Shown: in pieces, positions 11,995 through 28,884 of the stretch
Layout: every line of letters starts with the position of its first letter
Position numbering within the stretch: the first letter of the stretch is position 1
Made by a program: the position numbers and the translations under genes
NCBI RefSeq assembly: GCF_007655135.1
Contig: NC_045127.1
Location: 2,852,001 to 2,916,000 of the forward strand
Length of the DNA: 64,000 bases
Direction: 5' to 3'
DNA from: Punica granatum
Taxonomy: Eukaryota; Streptophyta; Magnoliopsida; Myrtales; Lythraceae
The notes under the pieces: model-generated
Seen by the model: only the letters and a program-made list of their open reading frames with translations
The model's database searches: none
Told to the model about the DNA's origin: nothing

Positions 11995-14733
11995 TCACGG
12001 GTTTCGAAGAGCAGCAAGCCGCTTCTCAATCTCATCGATGCCCGAACTACAAGAATGGTACAGAATTTAGACAGTTAGAAAACCACTAGCCACCACCCAA
12101 AAAAAACACATTACACTAGCAATCAAAGGGATATGCTAATGGGTTTCTAAATGAAACATAAAAAAGCTATAACCAGGAACAAAAGAAATACCTGCTAGCA
12201 TCTTCAGTTTGCTTCGACGCAATTTTTCCTCTTGGAGCTGCAGACAGCTGTGGATTGACATGGAAGCAACAAATCAAGACATAAACTTTTACAAATGTAA
12301 AGGAAATTCAGAAAGAATCACAGAAACCACAATGTTCCGAACCTGTGAAGCAACATCTACACCAATTTCGTCCAACACCTGCCAAGAAATTCAGAATTTA
12401 GAAAACCATGAGATGTAAGCTTAGAATGGAGCAAAAGTTACTAATTTTGAAAGGCTTCCTATTCTACCTGGTTGGTCAGGTCCTCAGTCTCCTCTTCAGC
12501 CTCATCGTTGTCCAAGGCATCGTCTATAGAGTCTGACATCATTTCAGTCTGTCAAACAAAGTCAACAGTATCAGATCTCCATTGTCACAAATATGAAACA
12601 AAACACATATCTAACATCAGTGTTATATATGAAGGAAGAAGATCGTGCTCACAGTCATATCCAATTGGGCCGACTGCTTCTGGAATTCCTGTATCACCTT
12701 GGCTTGTTTTGCAGGAGCCATTTGCTGCCCAAAAATAAAATACAATTCTATAAAGGGTTTGAGGGAAAAAAAAAAGGAACAGAAATAGACAAACATATGA
12801 GGATCCCCAGGAAATAGGAATTCACATTTAAACTTATTGAATTCCGCACCTTATTCATAGCAGCCATGGCATTGCTAGCACCTTTCATTCCAACAGCAAC
12901 AGAAGATTGTGCATGCATTGCCTGGAGAATGGAGCACAAGTAATTGTACAATAGGCTGACTTTAGACAAGAGAAACAGACGATAGAGCTAATGGAGAGTA
13001 AGGAGATAGGATAATTTGATCACCTGGGTATGGGTGGCGATGCCTCTCATCTGAGCTCGACTACTTTGCAAGTTTGCTATCTGTTGCCTGAGCCTTACCA
13101 GTTGTCGGGCAAGAATTTTAGTTGCTCCCTGCAACATCCATAAAAGGGGAAGAGAAGTTAGCTTGCATTGGCACATTACAGCACAAAGTTTTTGTCTTAA
13201 ATTAAATTCATACAGATCCTACATGTACATAAGAAAGATATACCTCATTTCCTGTTTTGGCAGTTCTCTTTATCTCGGCGATAAGCTTTTTCTCCTGCCA
13301 GGACAAAAGGTCGGATTAACATCTAACAATAAATAACTTGTCAAAGCAAGGAGAATTTTCAAATTTAGTATATACTTCTAGTTGCAGCACTCCAATCTCC
13401 TTTTCTATACCTGGAAACAAAAGACATCACAAGGAAAAATAAATTCAGTAAGTAGCAAGATGACATATATAGAAGGCTGCATATCTGAAACAGCTATCAA
13501 CTTGATTTTGCATACTAAAACTTGACTTCCACCCAATATAGTTCAATCTTAGATTGAATTAAACTCGAGTATCTATAAGTATAGTAACAGGAAATGGAAC
13601 AGAATTATCGTAGACAAGGGCAACGAGTTGGATTCCATAGTTGATCCAATAAATAACTCGGCATTTGAATAGAGGAAGTTCGGTCCCTCAGGATTGGAGA
13701 TGCTAATGCAGAAAAAAAGTAAACACCCAACAAAAGGGAGAGAAAGGTTGGAGTGAATATTACATTTTCGGTACCGCTAGCAGACATGCTAAACAATGAA
13801 ATACTGTCGATAAGCAACACGATGCACATGAAATTTCACAAAGAAAAAACGAGGACAGAGGATCTACTCCCGAGTAATTTCCCAGAAACTTCAAGGTTAC
13901 TGACAGTCACTGTACTGATATTTGCACTATATATGGGTTTCTGCAGAAGCGGTCAGTTGGATCGATAATGACAAAAATATAGGTTGGCTAAATGAAGCTT
14001 CACAGAAACAACTAAACATTGAGCTGATAGGAGAACATTCCTTTCCGTGTCTCGACTTGATTGCAAAAGATTTCCAAGATTAAGATGCCTCTTTTTCAAT
14101 GATCAGCTAAAATTATCTTCGAAGGAGGTCAGACTATATCACGTCAAGCATGATAACCGATAAAACCATCTCATTGATCACGCTATCACCCTCATTCTTT
14201 TCATAACAATTTACACTATAACTAAAACCACTCATAACATCAGCCGAAGAGGACCCAATAAAAATCCGAGAAACTCATAGGCATCCAATGTAGCAGAAAA
14301 ACGATTAACTTCCTCGCAAAGTTTTGCCAGAACCACCCAAAGGAGTTGCAATTAACAAAGAAGAAAAGGTAAAAAGGCCGACTTGGAAAAGGAACTAAAT
14401 TCTTCAGCACAAAAGACTTACCTCTAGTGGCCTGATTCATCTCCCTCTTGCTCTCTCGAAGAGCCTCTGCAAGAAACCAAAACCAAAACCAGAACCCGAA
14501 ATCGAATCAGCCATTCAGTAGTTGATCGTTGACGATGGAAAAAAAAAAAAAACTCAAGCACCCATAAGCAATTACACCCCCAACTCAATCCATGTAAGAC
14601 CGCACAACAGTAAATCACAAATGGGGTCCCAATGGGTCGAGAAACACTCCAATAGACGGCAGTAAACAGCAGAGGGAGACCATGGAAGCAGCAGACCTTT
14701 GGGGTTGGGCTTCTTGTTGAAGATGTTCTTCAT
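11995..14733 (-). CDS. VPS2.3: ESCRT-III subunit VPS2 homolog 3-like (213 aa)
   Basis: This is a CHMP2/VPS2-type ESCRT-III subunit, which polymerises on endosomal membranes during multivesicular-body formation. Eleven exons on the minus strand run 14733-14697, 14466-14422, 13410-13376, 13294-13244, 13128-13024, 12921-12850, 12724-12653, 12548-12468, 12378-12343, 12247-12192 and 12046-11995. The product begins MKNIFNKKPNPKEALRESKR, has the basic helix with GATKILARQLVRLRQQIANL, the acidic helix DALDNDEAEEETEDLTNQ, and ends with the MIM-like EIEKRLAALRNP that binds the VPS4 MIT domain. Length and the GNEGATKILARQ and SSGIDEIEKRLAALR segments favour the plant VPS2.3 type over VPS2.1 (which starts MSFLFGKR) and VPS2.2. 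Confidence 0.93.
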
Positions 14734-15368
14734 GATTGATGGGAAGCAGACGATGAATCAAACACGTTCGAGAAAGCTCCGTACTGTGTCTTCGGTATCT
14801 TCCCCCTCTTCCTCCTTGTTGCTATTCCCAGCTGAAGCTTGTCGGTCTGCGACCGGCCGTGAAGAGGGAAAAAGACAGAGGAGACCTTCGTCCGGGAAAT
14901 TCAGCTCCCCCTTCCTTCCTGGCTTTCCATCTGTTCTCTCTCCCTCGCCAATCGCCATCAATTATCGGTCCCCGTACTTTTATTTTACTCAATTAAGTCC
15001 CTAACTTTTTTACTTGGCAACCTAGTCCCTTTCAGGCTTCAGCGCAACGTCTGTCTCTGTCTTCTCCCTCTGAGCCAAAAAACAAATTGAATTCGTAGAT
15101 AAAGACTCCTCCTTTTCCTCTCCTGCCTCCTACGTTTTCATCGTCGAAGCTGTTGTTCTTGTTCAGAGCTCTCTCTTCCCCCTCGACTTGCAGACATTTG
15201 CACGCGCAAAGCCGTAGGAATGCTGCTATCTCTATATCCGACATGCCCACAGTGTCAGCCGGGGTCTGATTGATTGCTCTTCTCTTGAAAACCAATGCCG
15301 TGAGTGTCTTGTGGATGCCTGTACCTGGGCTGTTCCAATCTGTGAAACTCTGAATGTTGGGTTGCAAG
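14734..15368. promoter_or_regulatory. Shared upstream region of divergent VPS2.3 and TBC genes
   Basis: Only 635 bases separate the two start codons of the divergent genes. The region has CT-rich tracts on both strands and no obvious TATA box between the two leaders. The right part (about 15010-15368) is the presumed leader of the TBC gene and holds several short upstream reading frames. Confidence 0.5.
15220..15273 (+). other. uORF in the TBC gene leader
   Basis: ATG at 15220 opens a 17-codon frame ending TGA at 15271-15273. A minimal ATG-CCG-TGA frame follows near 15295 and a 12-codon frame near 15315. An ATG at 15354 is in frame with the main start at 15369 and would add five residues. 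Whether these lie in the mature mRNA depends on the transcription start, which is not visible. Confidence 0.45.
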
Positions 15369-18300
15369 ATGTTTCGGAGCACATCTGGGGCAGCCGAGCT
15401 GGAACAATTCTACCCAGTGAGGCCGGAATGCCGGAACGATGTCCCCAAGCCTCGGTTTAAGCCCAGGGTAAGCTCTCCATTGTCAATGCTCTGCTATTGC
15501 TTGAGCTCTTGTCTGGCAACGTTCAATGGGTGATGGTATATTTCTGCATTGAGACTTGCATGTTCATGTGTTGGATTAAGTTGAATAGCTGTTGTTGTCT
15601 GTCGCTGTGTTTGCTTGATGTTAATGGACATTTCTTGAAATTTCGGCAGGCGGGAAAGACTTTGAGTATGAGGAAATGGGAGTCTGCATTTTCCGCAGAC
15701 GGTCATCTCGATATTGCAAGAGTGCTTAGATGTATCCAACGTGGGGTAACAAGCATTTCCTGCTAGTTTATATCCTTAGTGAACGTTTGAAATGAACTGA
15801 GTCATTTTCTTTGCCGGATATTTGAGTTCATTATCGTTTCAGTCTTCAGCGGTGCACTACCAATTTTCATGCTTTCTTTGACTCGTATAGCAATATGATG
15901 ACATTAGAGTCAGCTTCTTCCCAATATTTCGGGTGTTAATTATGTTCTTCCCCCTTTAGCTTTTTCAAGAAGTCATTTTTCCCGTCTAAGTCAAAGTTGA
16001 TCCAGTGAGATGTTTGATTTTTTTGTCTCTCATTCTGGGTATATATTGACAGGGTGTTCACCCGGCAATCAAAGGGGTTGTTTGGGAATTCTTATTGGGA
16101 TGCTTTGATCCTGACAGCACTTTTGATGAGAGGGATAAAATCAGGCAAGAAAGAAGGTAAGCAGCCTTTTTTACTTAGATTATCCTGTTGGGAGTTTATC
16201 CGACCCCTTTTCCGAAATTAGGTGAAAACAACATGTCTCGTGTTCAAGTGTTCCTTTTTAGCGTGTAAGACCTGAGAGTTTTGATCTAAATCATTCGACT
16301 TGCAATGTATATGCTCCTCTGGGTTTGTCTGACTCATGAGTATCACATTTGACCTACTAAGTATTAATTAAGGCTTAGGGATTGCTGAGAAACCGACATT
16401 AGTTATCGGTTTATATCTTCGTCGTAATATTTCGAAGTGAATGATAAAGGTGAATGGCGATGTATTTGCACCCATTTAGTTCAAACCTGAATCCCTGAAA
16501 CTTGAGCATCTCCATCAGTGGTTTTACAAAGAGACCTGCTTTCACATTATTAAATGCTTTCCCTGTTTCTTGGAAAATTTAATCACATTGGGAGCTGTTT
16601 TCAAGTGAATTTACTTCTGTTGGAGTCGATAAGAGGCCTTATTGACTATACATCCAGAAATTTTCCTGGGTGTACATATGGCCAGTCTTTTCCTACTTTG
16701 GCCTTTCAATTATAATCTGCATATGAAATGGCTGGTACATTCTCAGGGAGAAATACGGTAAATGGAAGGCTGAATGCCAGAAGATGGCTCCAATTATTGG
16801 CACTGGGAGAATAACTACAAGACCCATCATCAATGAAGATGGCACACCCCTGGATGCTGATAGGGTTTCTCTGCATTGTGATGGAGTTACACCCATAGAT
16901 AATGATGATGTCGTTGATAAGAAAGTCCTGAAATGGAAACTTATTATCCATCAAATTGGTATGTAGAATTTGCATGTCACTAATCCTGAAGTAGAACTTG
17001 AAGAGTCATTGTGATGTTCTTGCATGCCATTTCCCGGTGCCTAGTATGACTCTTTTGTAAATTGTCTTCCTCCAAATTATGCTGAGTTTCTTAAGGTTTG
17101 CTTTGTTTGTCGTTCCGATGTCACAAAGTCAATTACTTGGTCCTCGTTACATCCATATTCCCGGTCCTAATTTTGGCGTCAAAAACAACTTTTCTATCAC
17201 ATGAGGATACCATCACTTGATCTCATTGTTATACCTTAAAGGGCTTTTTAAATACTCTTCGAAGGACAGGTTCTATATGAATATGTAGTGATGAAATTAG
17301 TAAAGCCTTGCTACAATTGACTGATCTTTTCTTCAGTGAGAATTTTGCTTGATCTGATTTATCTTTGAAATTTGGTGATAGGTTTGGATGTTGTCCGCAC
17401 TGACCGAGCTCTTGAATTTTATGAAAGTGAAGTCAATCAGGGGAAGCTTTTTGACATTCTTGCTGTATATGCTTGGATGGACAATGATATTGGATATGTC
17501 CAAGGTGAAAACAATAATGATTGAGACAAAACGGAGGGAGAATAGATTTATCAGCTGACAGTTGATGCTTCTTGTTAGGAATGAACGATATATGCTCTCC
17601 AATGGTGATCCTGTTGGAACATGAAGCTGATGCATTTTGGTGCTTTGAGCGAGCAATGCGAAGACTGGTACTATATATTTTCCTCAAGTGACTCTCTGAA
17701 TATAAACTATGTTTCTTTCTATTTTATTTTCAACCAGTGGTCCTTGATCATGTAGCATGGGGCTGATTTGACTTGTAATTAAATCGACAAGAAAAAAATG
17801 CATTTATTTGATATAGTGCATGACTAAAGCTTTTATAGGAGGGAAAGGAGTCCTACTGAAAGAATCTTAATGCAGTTATAACTAACTGTGTGCTCTCTCC
17901 CTTTCTCATTCCTTGGTAAGAGAGGAAACTTTAGGTGCACTACGAGTTCCATAGGAGTGCAATCTCAACTTTCAACTCTTTCGCAAATCATCAGGACCAT
18001 TGACCCGAAACTTCACCAGCACCTTGGTGAGCTTTGCTAGAGTATTATGCGCTTCACCAATCATGCTGGCAACTACTGATGTTCCAACTGATTCTTATCT
18101 TTTTGCCTTTTCCTTCAATTGGGACAGAGGATCTCGACGGAGGGGAGTATTTGTTTGCATTTCGAATGCTGATGGTTCTATTTAGACGAGAATTTTCCTT
18201 TGTCGATGCATTGTACCTTTGGGAGGTAATGAAGAAGTACATCAATATCAGAACAATAAAATACAAAAACTGTGATAGAAACCAGTTGACGATTTTCTGT

Positions 18301-18931
18301 TGTTATACTTTTATCTTCCTTCTCATCCTTTAATAAGCTGAGGAAAATAAGTCAAGTATTGATTTTCAGCTTATGTGGGCAATGGAGTACAACCCAAACA
18401 TCTTCTCATTGTACGAGGAGCCAAAACCTGCAACAGACACAAGTGCTGCACCAATAGCACTGAATGACAAGCTCCTCAAGCAGTACGGTAAGTTCGAGAG
18501 GAAGAATGTGCAGACTGGGTGTGTGGACCAGCAGAGTGCTCTCGCTGTATATCTCGTTGCAAGCGTTCTCGAGGCCAAGAATAAGAAACTCCTAAAGGAA
18601 GCTAAGGGACTTGATGATGTTGTTAAGGTACCGTTCTCTCTCGCACTCTTACCTAAATAAAAAAGCACTTCATCTCTCATATATTCTCACTTATTGTGAG
18701 TTCTCTAGATTTTGGGTGAGACGACTAAGAAATTGGATGCCAAGAAAGCGTGTACTGAGGCCTTGAAGATCCAGAAGAAGTACTTGCTCAAAGTCGGTTC
18801 GCTCTTTATTTCTCTCTCTCTCTCTCTCACTGCTAAGCTCTCACCTACTGAATATATTTGCTTTTGATGCAGCAAAAGCAATCTTAGGCCCTGATTTTCT
18901 ACCTTTACTTCCCGGAAAACCCAAATATTGA
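15369..18931 (+). CDS. TBC-domain Rab GTPase-activating protein (443 aa)
   Basis: This protein stimulates GTP hydrolysis by Rab/Ypt GTPases in membrane traffic. Eleven exons join: 15369-15467, 15650-15745, 16053-16156, 16747-16958, 17382-17504, 17579-17667, 17921-18026, 18128-18225, 18370-18627, 18709-18796 and 18873-18931. The TBC domain starts near GVHPAIKGVVWEFLLGC. It carries both catalytic fingers: the arginine finger in IGLDVVRTDR (IxxDxxR) and the glutamine finger in YVQG. Further TBC blocks are MNDICSPMVILLEHEADAFW and REFSFVDALYLWELMWAMEY. The start resembles other plant members in which FYPVRPEC follows shortly after Met. The last donor was set at GTCG then GTTCGC, because that keeps the frame to the LPGKPKY end. 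An alternative donor would end the protein a few codons later with a different tail. Confidence 0.93.
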
Positions 18932-20586
18932 AGGCATTGTGCATGGGGCATTACTGGTTTGTTGATAGGCAAATCCTGCTCGGCTTATTTGAAGATGTCG
19001 GTTCAACTCAAGGCTGCTTCAAGGATGGTGTTTCTGGTCTGAGCATGGATCATGACAAGAGAGCCCCATGGAGTAAGCTCATCCAGAACAGCCAATTGAG
19101 ATTTACAGAGGAGGGAGTGAATTTTGCATTTACATCTTAATGAATCTTTTGTACATGTTTGGCCAACAAATCTTTCTTCAGCATTGCTTTGTTTTTACTA
19201 TATCAATTTGAATGACTGGAAATCTCTGATATGTTTTCCCTTTTTTTCTAAATACATAATTCGTCAGTCCAGCTAAGTGTAACCCACTCGGTTGCGCAGA
19301 CCCGGCTTGGATTCACTCTTGTGATAGGAATTCTGTTCAAGTCGGGTCCTGCAGCCCCCTAGCTAGGCTTCCAACGAAGTCCACTCAGATCTCGTTAGGC
19401 GACCACGACCAGAAGTACGCTTGTCCATTTTGATCTACAAAATGGACATCCTAATCACGGTTTAGTATATGAGTCCACGGTGCACGAACAGACCGTGGCA
19501 TCTGAGACTGTTCCAAGCACAAGTACAGCATGCAAGAGTTTGAAGGGTGTAGCCCATCCAGACCTTAAGTCAAAGCTGAAATTCATTAGCAGCAAATTTA
19601 TCATGATACGGTGAAGGACGGTTCATGATGTTTTAAGAATAGATCAAAGAAATGATTCTGGGGTTTGCTCGAAAGATGCCATCGCGATCGAGGTGTATCC
19701 AGACAACTTCGTGGTCCTTCCAAACTCTGGATCATGTCATCAGCTCCCCGGCCAATTACATGTGGAACAGGAGAAGCTAAGCAGAGGTGATTGCACAGCC
19801 TGAAAGCCCAAAACAGAAATTGCCTCTAAATTGAAACCGAGTGTACGTATGACTCTGTGTCTCACCTCATCATCGTGGTCGTATCAATAGGCCCCATTGA
19901 CCGTTGTTGGAAGACGTTTTGACTGACAACGCAAAGTCAAAACACAAAGATTTCACAAAACCAGACAGTTGAAAGAAGACAGACCCCAACATCTAAATTT
20001 AGGCAGACAATTTGTCTCCAAGAAATTCGGATCTTCCTATGGTTTTTAGTTGCTTCTTCCTCCTCTCCCACCAAAGGAACAGTGGCATCCATTTCATGCC
20101 ATTCAATCATTTCTTTCTTCTACACACAGACACAGACTTCTCTCTTCCCTTTTATGCCTTAAACAGCAAATCAACCCTTTCTCTCCTCACAACATCTTCC
20201 TTCTCCTCCATTCTTTCCTCTTCCTCTTCTCTCTCTCTCTCTCTCTCTGCCCCCCTCCCTCTCTTGACCCTCTTCGGGCTTAAACATGACCGCATATTAG
20301 ACTTCGACTTGTACCAAGTTCGGCCGAGTATTATCTGGAGGAGATAATTTGGTGATCGGGCGAGCTCACATTGGTGATTCGGTGCCTTCCGTGCAGGTTT
20401 CCCTCTACATGTGATGGTTCCGGTGATAACAGGATAGGACATGCTGAGACGACCAGGTCCCGAATAAAAAAGAGAGAAGGTTCTTCGTGCTTCGACATTT
20501 CTTTTTGTGCTTCGGAAACTCTAGTTTTAACGACTTTTCTGGTCTCGGACTATCAGGGGCTCACAGGATACTCGTTAACAGTCAAA
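18932..20586. other. Intergenic region plus 5' leader of the RIC gene
   Basis: No gene recognised between the TBC stop and about 20000. Two small perfect inverted repeats occur at 19423-19447 (stem GTCCATTTT) and 19475-19498 (stem CCACGGT). From about 20010 the plus strand is pyrimidine-rich with a CT microsatellite at about 20228-20248, which looks like a plant 5' leader of the downstream CRIB gene. Confidence 0.45.
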
Positions 20587-21725
20587 ATGACGACGAAAAT
20601 GAAGGGCCTCCTCAAGGGCCTGAGGTACATTTCTCAGATATTTGGTACGTCATCTCAACTGCACATTATCATTCAGTCCATTTCCTTAATCTGCCTCGTA
20701 CTGATGCTCCTTTTCGCTTATGAGGTTACGCAGATGATGAGAAAGAACCGGAAATGGTCATTGGATTCCCGACGGATGTAAAGCACGTTGCCCACATTGG
20801 CATGGATGGCCCTTCCAATGCTCCACCTAGCTGGGTGAGTATCGTCCTTCGGTAATCACGATTGATTAGAGAGAGCAGCATCCTGCTATTTACGAGAATG
20901 CAGTAGTTTCTCATCTGCTCGATTAAGACTCCTGAGCTTGTCGAACATTTCATTTCGTTTACTACTTTTGGTTCATTCCTTATTCTTGGATGAATCATCT
21001 GAAAGATCGGTTGTGTCGTGCAAATGTATTGAGCAGATGAATGAGTTCAAGCAGCCGGGTACGGAAGGAGATCATAAAGAGGATCCAGATTCCAGCCATA
21101 AAGTATCCGAAAGCGGTTCTGTTCATAAAGAAGGTTCGTACATTTGTGCCCTCTAGGAATCGAATCAAATGAAAAAGTTGAGGCTGTTGCAGTCATGCAT
21201 CCAGAAACAGTGAATGCTAAAGGTTTGATGATTTATATGGATATGTCTATCATGATTTCCTGGCATGGATCATAAACAGGGTCAAGCAGAAGAGGGGCAA
21301 AAGCGCACAATTGCCACGGCTCTCCGGCCAGAGACCTGCCGGAGGTGCCAAAACCATCCCGTCGCCATTCATCGACATCAACTGGTAACGAGTCCCCCAC
21401 AAAGGCCAAGTCTGAGAAGCACCGCCATTCACGCCGTGCCTCAAAGGGCTCCCCGGGAAGGGACTTTCTCGACTCCGGCCGCCTGCCCTCGGATGCGGAA
21501 TCCGAATCTGGCCTTGACTCCCCAAGGAAGCTGCCAGACATCCCAAAAAAGTCAAGGAGAAAGAAGTCCAAGGACTCCGGTGGGTCGGTCCGAAGATCGA
21601 AGGCCACAGCCCAAGCTTCTCCCCTATCGGAGGAGCTAGGCTCAGCACCTCGGCATCACAGTTCGAGCAGCATAAAGTCCGTGGAGGAAGGGGACAACGA
21701 GAAGGGGCCCGGCGCAGTTTCGTAA
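20587..21725 (+). CDS. ROP-interactive CRIB-motif protein, RIC type (233 aa)
   Basis: RIC proteins are plant effectors that bind GTP-loaded ROP GTPases. Exons 20587-20644, 20734-20834, 21037-21133 and 21280-21725 join in frame. The product begins [19 protein letters not shown], then the CRIB motif [14 protein letters not shown] at about residues 29-42 with the invariant Ile, Pro and two His, and then PSWMNEFK. The rest, about 160 residues, is a disordered Ser/Arg/Lys/Pro-rich tail with many SP sites, encoded in one GC-rich final exon. The N-terminus and the [13 protein letters not shown] block suit the RIC9/RIC10/RIC11 group. The residue after the CRIB glycine is Met (IGMDGPS). Stop TAA is at 21723-21725. 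Confidence 0.9.
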
Positions 21726-22390
21726 TTGCCTATATATACCTTTGGGTTTGCTAATTTTCCCAGTAGGGGCCCCCTGTTAGAGTCTTGCTTTGGGGAGAGA
21801 GAGAGCGACAGACAAGAAAGAGAGAAGAGGGGGAAGGGTTTTGTTGCTTCAAAATTTCAGACATCAGAACAGAATACTATGAATGTCATGACATATTCTT
21901 ATCTTCTGATACGCATTTTCTACCGCAGATGTCGAAAGGCCCGATATTTTTCCAATGAACTATCCTACTCGACTAAGTCTACCTTATAGTTTACTTCCAG
22001 AATTTCAATAAACTAACACGGAAAGATACCATGCACAACAAAACGAAGGCTAAGCAATAGCATTCTGTAAGCTTTCCAGAGAACATACCTGACTAGTTGG
22101 CACAAGCATTGAACAGAACAGCATACACGAACTATTAATTCAGAAACTTTCAAGGAATGAGTCGGAACTTTAGTCAGTCCGAAAATTGTCTTCCCATTGA
22201 TCATAAACGAAGATGACATGAGAATCCTGAATCTAGTACATGTAAGTTATAACGTGAACACGAGGACCGATACTCTCAATTTTTCCACTTCTGGTAAATG
22301 TCTATGCAGTACAAACACAGTTAAGCCAACGTTCCGAAAAATCTTGATGCACCATGGGAACAGGGAAGTCGAATCGGGCTAACCTGAAAT
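21726..22390. other. Convergent 3' regions of RIC and CDC5 genes
   Basis: 665 bases lie between the convergent stop codons. The sequence is AT-rich with no additional coding signal and most likely consists of the two 3' untranslated regions. Confidence 0.55.
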
Positions 22391-26897
<4,507 letters not shown>

Positions 26898-27059
26898 CTA
26901 GATGAAAATCCGTGCATCGCATGGTGATTATTAAAAAACTTTAAAATAAAAATTTCGAATTAGAAAAAGTTTATTTGTAGAGTTAAATAATGTAATATTT
27001 GATCTATATATGTAAACCATTGAGTTTTATGTAAAATTAGGAATTGATGAATAAGAATC

Positions 27060-27900
27060 TAACACTATAGAAATTAATTTAGTATACTCAAATCAAAGTT
27101 TGTAAAAATAAATAAATAAATTTAATATTTAATTCAAACTTGATGAAAAAAAGATGTCAATTGAATTATAAAATATTAATAAAAAGAAAAACTAAAGGAT
27201 TTAAATTACTAAAGCAATCCCATAACAATTAGTTTGAAAATTTTGCATTAAAAAATTTATTCTACAAATCAAACTTCAACCAATGAATAAGAATAAATAA
27301 ATAAAACTATTGAACTCGAAGTTCAAATAAAAACATTATCATTAAATTATGAAATAAGAATAAAAAAGAAATATCCAAAGTATATAAATTAAAAAACCTT
27401 ACAATTACTGAATCGATATCTATAACGGAATTTGAATAGAGATCATATCAAGATAATCAATATCAAATAATAAATTTTGAATTTACATTAAAAATCCATT
27501 AAACAAATCAAATTTCAACTAAGAAAAATAAAAATTTGGAGAAGATTACTTAAACAAATAACATCGAAGCAATTAGTTTGAAATTTGCTTTGAAAGATTC
27601 ATTCTATGAATCAAAACTCAATCAAAGAATAACAATAAACAATCTAGATATTGGACTCGAAGTTTATGGAGAAACGATTTTCATTAAATTATGAAATAAT
27701 AAAAAAAATAAATATATAAGGAGTAAAAAAAAGAGTCTTACAATTTCTAAAGCAACACTTATAGTGGAATCGAATAGAAATCCTGCGAAAATAATCAATA
27801 TTAAAATAATCAATTTCAACTTTGTAAATAGAAAAATCAAAATTCAACCATGAAAAAGAAAAAGTTTGTGAAGAAGAGAGAAAAAAGATTATTAACTTGT
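27060..27900. repeat. Diverged AT-rich tandem repeat, unit about 340 bp
   Basis: Blocks beginning near 27305 and 27648 share a long ordered series of words (GACTCGAAGTT-like start, ATTAAATTATGAAATAA, CTTACAATT, ATAATCAATAT). A weaker earlier copy precedes them. The copies are clearly related but decayed. Confidence 0.6.
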
Positions 27901-28045
27901 ATATATATTGTTCTTCTTTAAAAGCTACTCAGCAAGGCGGGGCCTATATATAAATATTGATGTTGAATTAATAGAAAACGGCAACTATATTTTTAATATA
28001 TTTAATCTAACCGTTATAATTTATATAAATTTAATTTGGCGTGGC

Positions 28046-28069
28046 AAGTATATATATATATATATATAT
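28046..28069. repeat. TA microsatellite
   Basis: An uninterrupted run of alternating T and A lies in the AT-rich block. A similar shorter run is at about 31306-31323. Confidence 0.85.
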
Positions 28070-28884
28070 GAAATGTTATCTTTTATAAAAATATGCAATC
28101 TATATTTGGTGCGGCGCCTACAATATATGTACAAATATATATTATATCTTCATTCTTTTTCTTTTTTCTTTTTTGCCGCACATTCAATTCTTGATTGACT
28201 TTTATACAATTGATTCTCTTTATTACTAATACTTTTTAAAGTTAAACTAATAAAAAATCTAATTTATCTATATTTGAAAATTTATATATTATTCGATAAT
28301 TATGAAAAAGTAATGTTAGTTAACCAAAAAAAAAATTCTATAGGGCAGCTCTATAAATATAATAAATCTTCATTAATATTGTTTTCCAAATCTATATTGT
28401 GCTATAATATATATGAGCGGTAATTCGCTGCTACAATATAAAGAATTTCCTAAATATCAGCTAATGTATATAATATATACTATATTGAATTATATGCAAA
28501 TAATATATGTATTCTATTGCATAATCAATGATAAAAAAATTTCCTAAATACATAAGTGATGATATGCCAAAGTGAAAGAGTTCCATTTCTTATTTTTGAT
28601 GATATGACGACGTGAAAATTCGATTTCAGCTTTGTTTTCACATATATATATATTATATTTATTTTTACATATTAATATGTTTACCCAACCAACATGAATT
28701 GGTTTAAATGAGTAGGGCTTACTTCCCTTAAGCGAGATCTCAAGTTTGAGTTTTGGGGATCAAAAAAATCATCGCTGAGAAAGTTTTACCACTTCGTGAG
28801 CCAACTTAGCTTGAACTTAATTGATTGGATCTATTGGGCTCCTAGATATCATGATGCGTAAAAAAGTTTACTTTTCTACCATTC

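Noticed and set aside
21233..21648. Two overlapping antisense frames and one sense frame of about 125 codons
   Set aside because: They are shadows of the GC-rich last exon of the RIC gene. Only the frame ending at 21725 continues the CRIB protein.
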